Shown here: positions 6,429-10,486 of the stretch, in pieces | How positions within the stretch are numbered: position 1 is the first letter of the stretch | How the letters are laid out: every line of letters begins with the position of its first letter | Source of the DNA: Rhodocyclaceae bacterium | GTDB taxonomy: Bacteria > Pseudomonadota > Gammaproteobacteria > Burkholderiales > Rhodocyclaceae | Direction of reading: 5' to 3' | Assembly: GCA_017444505.1 (NCBI GenBank) | Contig: JAFSWK010000214.1 | Location: 1-10,486 of the forward strand | DNA length: 10,486 nucleotides | Made by a program: the position numbers and the translations under genes | The notes under the pieces: generated by a model | The model's input: only the letters and a program-made list of their open reading frames with translations | Databases searched by the model: none | What the model was told of the DNA's origin: nothing

Positions 6429-7595
6429 TTACAGCGCGTGCGTGCGGTCGTGTCGTGCGAAACCGGCAAGATGCGGCGCAATGCCGCGTCCGGCGGCAAA
6501 CACCTTGAAAGTTTCGCCCATTTCGCGCAAATCGCTGATGCGCTGGGCGCCGCGCAGCGCCTCGAAACGGGCGCGTTCGTCGGCATCGTCGTAACGGGCA
6601 AGATGCTTCGCCAGTCCGCAGTTGAAGAGGAAAGCCGCTTGCGAGGTAAAACCGAGAATGTCCAGTCCGCTGTCGAAGGCGGCTTCGGCGATTGCCGTGA
6701 AATCGACCGAGGCGGTGAGGTCGTTCAAACCGGGCAGCCAGAACGGGTCGGCGTGCATCCGGTGGCGGTAATAACAGGCCAGCGTGCCGTCGCTGCGCGC
6801 GGGCAGGTAATACTCGTTGCGCGGGTAGCCGTAGTCGATGAGCAGCATCAGGCCGGAATCCAGACGGCGGCTCCAATCGCGCACCCAGTCGCGCGCGGCC
6901 AGCGCCAGTTCCGTGCGCACGGGGGCGTCGGTTTCCACCGCCAGCGGCAAATCCGCCGCCGCCGTGCGCAACACGGCAGACAAAGGGCGCGCCTGCCAGC
7001 AAAACTGTCCCGCAGCATCCAGCGCCACGCCTTCTTCGCGCACCTCGCCGCCCTCGCAAATCAGCCGATGCACGGGCATGGCGTCGAGCACTTCGTTGGC
7101 CAGCAGCACGCCGGAAAAGCGCTCGGGCGGCGCGTGCAGCCAGCGCACCCGCGCCAGCAGATGCGGCGTCTCGGCGGTGAGCCGTTCTTGCTGGCGCTGC
7201 ATCAACGAAGGAGAAACTTCCAGAATGTCGTAGTGCGTGGGCAGGCAATCAAGCCGTTCCAGTGCTTGCAGGATGCTTACGGCCAGCGCGCCGCTGCCCG
7301 CGCCGGCTTCAATGAGGACGCCTTCGGTTTGCGGCAGCGCTTCGGCCAGCTGTGTGGCGATGCATTCGCCAAAGAGCGGCGTGGCCTCGGGCGCGGTGAT
7401 GAAATCCCCGTCCGCGCCGAGTTTGTGGCTGCCGCCGGTGTAATAGCCCAGCTCCGGTGCGTATAGCGCAAGCTGCATGTAGCGGGCAAAGGAAATCCAG
7501 CCGCCCGCGTGCTGGATGGCGTGCGCAATCTGCGCGCGCAGCCGTTCGCTGTGTGCGGCCTCTTCGGGGGAAGGCGCGGGCAAGGGGGCGGGCAT
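6429..7595 (-). CDS. MidA/NDUFAF7-family class I SAM-dependent methyltransferase
   Basis: 388 residues from ATG 7595. The N-terminal region shows the family's ISFARYMQLALYAPELGYY (34-52) and GDFITAPEATPLFG (63-76); the SAM-binding glycine motif is IEAGAGSG (95-102). Further conserved-looking blocks are LLANEVLDAMPVHR and MLLIDYGYP. The length is typical. The mitochondrial homologue NDUFAF7 dimethylates an arginine of complex I subunit NDUFS2; the bacterial target is not established. No Shine-Dalgarno site precedes ATG 7595; a GTG at 7661 would add 22 Pro/Ala/Arg-rich residues and also lacks one, so the start is uncertain. The gene lies downstream of tRNA-Arg on the same strand. Confidence 0.85.
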   Translation of the reverse strand: MPAPLPAPSPEEAAHSERLRAQIAHAIQHAGGWISFARYMQLALYAPELGYYTGGSHKLGADGDFITAPEATPLFGECIATQLAEALPQTEGVLIEAGAGSGALAVSILQALERLDCLPTHYDILEVSPSLMQRQQERLTAETPHLLARVRWLHAPPERFSGVLLANEVLDAMPVHRLICEGGEVREEGVALDAAGQFCWQARPLSAVLRTAAADLPLAVETDAPVRTELALAARDWVRDWSRRLDSGLMLLIDYGYPRNEYYLPARSDGTLACYYRHRMHADPFWLPGLNDLTASVDFTAIAEAAFDSGLDILGFTSQAAFLFNCGLAKHLARYDDADERARFEALRGAQRISDLREMGETFKVFAAGRGIAPHLAGFARHDRTHAL

Positions 7596-7697
7596 GGCGG
7601 GGTGTTCGGGCGGGAATGCTTGCAACACAAACCGGCGCGGCGCGCTTGCAGGCGGGCGCACGGCAAAGGAATGCGGAAGGGGAAACAGGCAGGAAAC

Positions 7698-7774
7698 TGG
7701 CGCGGACGGCGGGACTCGAACCCACTACCTCAGCCTTCGGAGGGCTGCACTCTATCCAGATGAGCTACGTCCGC
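7698..7774 (-). tRNA. tRNA-Arg (anticodon CCG)
   Basis: Minus strand, 77 nt including an encoded CCA (complement of 7698-7700). The acceptor GCGGACG pairs perfectly with CGTCCGC (complement of 7702-7708), and the discriminator is G. The anticodon stem CAGCC/GGCTG encloses the loop CTCCGAA, giving anticodon CCG for the arginine codon CGG. The D-arm (GCTC...GAGT) and T-arm with TTCGAGT are intact. Confidence 0.96.
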
Positions 7775-7785
7775 GAAAGCGCGCA

Positions 7786-7814
7786 AGGATACCCCGAATC
7801 CCGCACGGCGGCAA
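7786..7814 (-). promoter_or_regulatory. Promoter of tRNA-Arg
   Basis: TTGCCG (complement of 7809-7814) and TATCCT (complement of 7786-7791) are separated by exactly 17 bp, just upstream of the mature tRNA. The bases after the -10 box are GC-rich (TGCGCGC), a discriminator type seen in stringently controlled stable-RNA promoters. Confidence 0.7.
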
Positions 7815-7876
7815 ACGAAGCGGCGCGCACGGGCGCTGTGCTTGGCTAGCTGTTCGGTTTGCTGGCGGGCAGTCAT

Positions 7877-7915
7877 GAAGAAAAGCGGACGCAAGGCAAG
7901 AACCTTGCGTCCGCT
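7877..7915 (-). terminator. Strong intrinsic terminator downstream of 6S RNA
   Basis: A perfect 13-bp stem (7903-7915 with 7884-7896) and 6-nt loop are followed on the minus strand by TTTTCTTC. The other side has no T-run, so it works only for minus-strand transcription. It closes the zapB-like/zapA/6S unit before the tRNA promoter. Confidence 0.88.
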
Positions 7916-7920
7916 GTGTG

Positions 7921-8102
7921 AGACCCCCGTCTGTGCCGAATTGGCCGGGCATCCTGAACCGGAGGTTCAGGGAGGTTGCTTTCCGCCGCTTTCAGGCTCA
8001 CCCTCAGGGAGCGGGCACACCAGCGGGCTGTGGGGCAGCAACCGTGTCTTGCGACGTTATTGGTTCAAGGAATCTACGGCTTCCTCAAACACGACAGGGG
8101 AG
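7921..8102 (-). ncRNA. ssrS: 6S RNA
   Basis: About 180 nt directly downstream of zapA, the position of ssrS in E. coli. The minus-strand RNA folds as 6S. The closing stem is 8100-8093 with 7924-7931, then 8092-8088 with 7933-7937 (A7932 bulged), then 8080-8077 with 7944-7947. There is a large central bubble (5' side about 8076-8044). An apical arm is opened by the perfect 7-bp pairing 8043-8037/7974-7980. On the 3' side of the bubble a perfect 8-bp hairpin, CCTGAACC-TCC-GGTTCAGG (7971-7953), matches the E. coli 6S element CCTTGAACC...GGTTCAAGG. 6S RNA mimics an open promoter and sequesters sigma-70 RNA polymerase in stationary phase. The ends are set by the closing stem and could shift by a few bases. 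Confidence 0.85.
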
Positions 8103-8107
8103 TGACC

Positions 8108-8136
8108 TGTATGAATCGCTGCGCTTCGTGCAGACC
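8108..8136 (-). promoter_or_regulatory. Possible 6S RNA promoter
   Basis: CATACA (complement of 8108-8113) lies 5-7 nt before the inferred 6S 5' end. Seventeen bp upstream is GGTCTG (8131-8136), a poor -35 box. Read-through from zapA with processing is an equally good explanation. Confidence 0.3.
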
Positions 8137-8146
8137 CCGGCAAACC

Positions 8147-8449
8147 TTAGAAGAGCTTTTCCTGCTGCGCCAGAGCGGTTTCGAGGCGGGCGTTCATGGA
8201 GCCAATCCTACGCTTCATTGCAGGGATGTCAACCCCATCGCCGCGCTGTGCGCGCAATAATTCATGGGCAAGGTTGAGCGCCGTCATGACGGCGAGTTTT
8301 TCGCCCGTGGCGTTGGTGAGCGCGGCAAATTCCTTGAGCTTGGCATCGAGCAGTTCGGCGGCTTCTTTCAGTCCGGCCAGTTCTTCGGGCTGGCAGCCGA
8401 CGCGGTATTCCTTGCCGAGGACGACAATGTCGAGTGCGGTAGCGGCCAT
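8147..8449 (-). CDS. zapA: Cell division protein ZapA
   Basis: 100 residues. It starts MAATALDIVVLGKEYRVGCQ, the beta-strand N-terminal domain of ZapA, followed by ELAGLKEAAELLDAKLKEF, then a helical region with MTALNLAHELL, and a C-terminal coiled coil (about residues 75-98). ZapA is a cytoplasmic, early divisome protein that bundles and crosslinks FtsZ filaments at midcell. The ATG overlaps the stop of the preceding ZapB-like gene (TAATG, one shared base). A strong GAGGAG site (complement of 8458-8463) lies 8 nt upstream inside that gene, so the two are translationally coupled. The length is typical. 6S RNA follows 45 bp downstream. Confidence 0.92.
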   Translation of the reverse strand: MAATALDIVVLGKEYRVGCQPEELAGLKEAAELLDAKLKEFAALTNATGEKLAVMTALNLAHELLRAQRGDGVDIPAMKRRIGSMNARLETALAQQEKLF

Positions 8450-8670
8450 TATGCGGACTCCTCTTCTTCGGGTTGCGCGCCGCCGGGCAGACGCGAGAGC
8501 GCGGCTTCGATATGCTCGCCGGCGGCGGTGATGCGGGCGTTCAGGCTGCGGTTTTCCAGCTCGGAGGCGGCCAGACGCACGCGCAGTTCGCGCATTTCGG
8601 CTTTCGCGGCGTCGTAGAGGCCAATCAGCTCTTCAAGCTGCTGTTCAAGACGGGTAAGTTCGTTTTCCAT
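8449..8670 (-). CDS. Small ZapB-like / TIGR02449-type coiled-coil protein
   Basis: 73 residues, almost entirely a predicted coiled coil: leucine-rich heptads from residue 4 to about 60 (ELTRLEQQLEELIGLYDAAK, then ELRVRLAASELENRSLNARI), ending in an acidic tail EEEESA. Short coiled-coil proteins of this kind encoded immediately before zapA are annotated as TIGR02449 or ZapB-like and are presumed to act with ZapA at the Z ring. That function is inferred from position and shape, not from a catalytic motif. The gene begins 30 bp after the ilvD stop and overlaps zapA by one base. The ATG at 8670 has no clear Shine-Dalgarno site, so it may depend on coupling or leaderless-like initiation. Confidence 0.8.
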   Translation of the reverse strand: MENELTRLEQQLEELIGLYDAAKAEMRELRVRLAASELENRSLNARITAAGEHIEAALSRLPGGAQPEEEESA

Positions 8671-8700
8671 TGCTTGCGGAAGGTGGAGAAAGAGAACGGG

Positions 8701-10486
8701 TTAGCCACGCGGGGCAAGTTGCGAGAGGTCGCGCACGGCGCCGGTGTCGGCGCTGGTGGTGAGCGCGGCGTAGGCTTGCAGCGCGGGCGAGATTTCACGC
8801 TCGCGCGCTTGCGGGTGCCAGGCGTCGGCACCGCGCGCTTCCTGTTTGGCGCGGCGCGCGGCCAGCGTGGCGTCGTCGACTTTCAGGTGGATGCTGCGGG
8901 CGGGAATGTCGATTTCAATCTCGTCGCCATCTTCAATCAGGGCGATGGCACCGCCGCAGGCGGCTTCCGGCGAGACGTGGCCGATGGACAGGCCGGAGGT
9001 GCCGCCAGAAAAACGCCCGTCGGTGAGCAGGGCGCATTCCTTGCCCAGACCGCGCGATTTCAGGTAGCTGGTGGGGTCGAGCATTTCCTGCATCCCGGGG
9101 CCGCCTTTGGGGCCTTCGTAGCGGATGACGACGACGTCGCCCGATTGCACGACGTTGGGGTCAAGAATGCCGGTGACGGCGGCTTCCTGGCTTTCAAAGA
9201 CGCGGGCGCGTCCGGTGAATTTCCAGATGGATTCATCGACGCCGGCGGTTTTGACGATGCAGCCTTTTTCCGCGATGTTGCCGTAGAGCACGGCCAGACC
9301 GCCGTCTTCGGAGAAGGCGTGTTTTTTGTCGCGGATGACGCCGCCGCTGCGGTCCATGTCCATTTCCGGCCATTGGTGGTGCTGCGAGAAGGGTTGCTGC
9401 GAGGGCACGCCGCCAGGGGCGGCCTTGTAGAAGTCGAAGACGCTGATGTCGTGCGCCTGCATGATGTCCCAGCTTGCCAGCGCGGCGCTGAGCGTTTTGC
9501 TGTGCACGGTGTGCGCGTCGCGGTGCAGCAGACCGGCGCGGTCGAGTTCGCCCAGAATGCCCATGACGCCACCGGCGCGGTGCACGTCTTCCACATGCAC
9601 GTCGGCCACCGCCGGGGCGACCTTGCACAGGCAGGGGACGTTGCGCGACAGGCGGTCGATGTCCGCCATGGTGAAATCGACGCCCGCTTCGCGCGCGGCG
9701 GCCAGCAGGTGCAGCACGGTGTTTGACGAGCCGCCCATGGCGATGTCCAGGCTCATGGCGTTTTCAAAGGCTTCGCGGGTGGCGATGCCGCGCGGCAGCG
9801 CCGTGGCGTCTTCTTTTTTGTACCAGCGTTCGGTGAGTTTGACGATGAGCTTGCCCGCGTTGCGGAACAGGCGTTCGCGCTGCGCGTGCGTGGCGACCAG
9901 CGTGCCGTTGCCGGGCAGCGCGAGGCCGAGGGCTTCCATCAAGCAGTTCATGGAGTTGGCGGTAAACATGCCGGAGCACGAACCGCAGGTGGGGCAGGCG
10001 CTGCGCTCGATGGCGGCGACTTCTTCATCCGGACAGTTGGGGTCGGCGGCCTGCACCATGGCGTCAATCAAATCCAGTGACTGCACGCGGCTTTCCCATT
10101 TCGCCTTGCCCGCTTCCATCGGCCCGCCGGAAACAAAGATGGTGGGGATGTTCAGGCGCAGCGCGGCCATCAACGTGCCCGGGGTGATTTTGTCGCAGTT
10201 GGAAATGCACACCAGCGCGTCCGCCGTGTGTGCATTGACCATGTATTCGACGCTGTCGGCGATGAGTTCGCGCGAGGGCAGCGAATAGAGCATTCCGCCG
10301 TGCCCCATGGCGATGCCGTCGTCAATGGCGATGGTGTTGAATTCGCGGGCGACGCCGCCGGCCTGTTCGATTTCCTGCGCGACAATGCGGCCGAGTTCGC
10401 GCAGGTGCACATGGCCGGGCACAAACTGCGTGAAGCTGTTGGCGATGGCGATGATGGGTTTGTCAAAATCGCTGTCGCTCATGCCG
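8701..10486 (-). CDS. ilvD: Dihydroxy-acid dehydratase, 5' end beyond the window
   Basis: 594 residues are visible and the gene runs off the right edge. Aligned with E. coli IlvD from memory, the MSDSDF near the edge matches residue 27, so about 25 residues are missing and this Met is not the start. Clear signatures are NSFTQFVPGHVHLRELG, the Fe-S Cys in SNCDKITPG (Cys96 of the visible Met numbering, equal to E. coli Cys122), ACPTCGSCSGMFTANSMNC with Cys169 (E. coli Cys195), and DGRFSGGTSGLSIGHVSPEA. It dehydrates 2,3-dihydroxyisovalerate and dihydroxy-methylvalerate to the 2-keto acids in valine, isoleucine and leucine synthesis. Gly in VPGH, where [2Fe-2S] homologues carry a third Cys, suggests the oxygen-sensitive [4Fe-4S] type. 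It is the first gene seen of the minus-strand run leading into the ZapB-like gene and zapA. Confidence 0.96.
   Translation of the reverse strand, partial: GMSDSDFDKPIIAIANSFTQFVPGHVHLRELGRIVAQEIEQAGGVAREFNTIAIDDGIAMGHGGMLYSLPSRELIADSVEYMVNAHTADALVCISNCDKITPGTLMAALRLNIPTIFVSGGPMEAGKAKWESRVQSLDLIDAMVQAADPNCPDEEVAAIERSACPTCGSCSGMFTANSMNCLMEALGLALPGNGTLVATHAQRERLFRNAGKLIVKLTERWYKKEDATALPRGIATREAFENAMSLDIAMGGSSNTVLHLLAAAREAGVDFTMADIDRLSRNVPCLCKVAPAVADVHVEDVHRAGGVMGILGELDRAGLLHRDAHTVHSKTLSAALASWDIMQAHDISVFDFYKAAPGGVPSQQPFSQHHQWPEMDMDRSGGVIRDKKHAFSEDGGLAVLYGNIAEKGCIVKTAGVDESIWKFTGRARVFESQEAAVTGILDPNVVQSGDVVVIRYEGPKGGPGMQEMLDPTSYLKSRGLGKECALLTDGRFSGGTSGLSIGHVSPEAACGGAIALIEDGDEIEIDIPARSIHLKVDDATLAARRAKQEARGADAWHPQAREREISPALQAYAALTTSADTGAVRDLSQLAPRG

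Noticed and set aside
5665..7248. Long minus-strand open frame (527 codons) spanning the methyltransferase and YhcB-family genes
   Set aside because: It is an alternative frame of the same strand, extremely Arg/Ala-rich, and conflicts with two well-supported genes.
6420..7466. Plus-strand open frame (348 codons) opposite the methyltransferase
   Set aside because: It is an antisense shadow of the MidA-family gene, with a low-complexity translation and no motif.
7457..7878. Plus-strand small open frames containing RRDSNPLPQPSEGC-like peptide
   Set aside because: This peptide arises from translating the antisense strand of the tRNA-Arg gene; it is a well-known false hypothetical protein.
8473..9726. 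Long plus-strand open frame (417 codons) opposite ilvD and the ZapB-like gene
   Set aside because: It is the antisense shadow of ilvD, whose own frame has complete Fe-S and substrate motifs. The antisense protein is Gly/Ala/Val/Phe-rich without any recognisable domain.

Overview
The window is GC-rich, densely coded chromosomal DNA from a proteobacterium, most likely a betaproteobacterium. I infer this from the ZapB-like/ZapA/6S RNA block, a YhcB-family inner-membrane protein, a MidA-type methyltransferase and an E. coli-like IlvD. I cannot name the genus from the sequence. There are no transposases, phage genes or CRISPR arrays.

Left end (1-1092): a start-truncated view of a minus-strand gene for a small exported protein faces away from a plus-strand gene for a secreted YkuD-type murein L,D-transpeptidase. 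Next comes about 420 bp without a convincing gene (1093-1513), holding a possible terminator, an AT-rich promoter-like stretch and a leader with inverted repeats.

Centre-left (1514-5696), plus strand: four genes in a row encode an ATP-grasp ligase, a luciferase-like (LLM) flavin monooxygenase of SfnG/SsuD type, an NAD(P)H-dependent FMN reductase and a second monooxygenase of the NtaA/DmoA/DszA family. The reductase would supply FMNH2 to the two monooxygenases, as in two-component systems that cleave C-S or C-N bonds. Scavenging of organic sulfur is the best guess. The RimK-like ATP-grasp enzyme in the same cassette is the least expected part and has no obvious substrate.

Right half (5790-10486), all minus strand and convergent with the cassette. 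Read in transcription order it runs: ilvD (branched-chain amino acid synthesis, 5' end outside the window), a small ZapB-like coiled-coil gene, zapA, a 6S RNA gene found by folding and synteny, a strong intrinsic terminator, tRNA-Arg(CCG) with its own promoter, a MidA/NDUFAF7-family methyltransferase, and a YhcB-family membrane protein with its own likely promoter.

The right half is housekeeping: amino acid synthesis, divisome assembly, growth-phase control of RNA polymerase by 6S RNA, and translation. The left-centre cassette is the accessory, metabolically interesting part.
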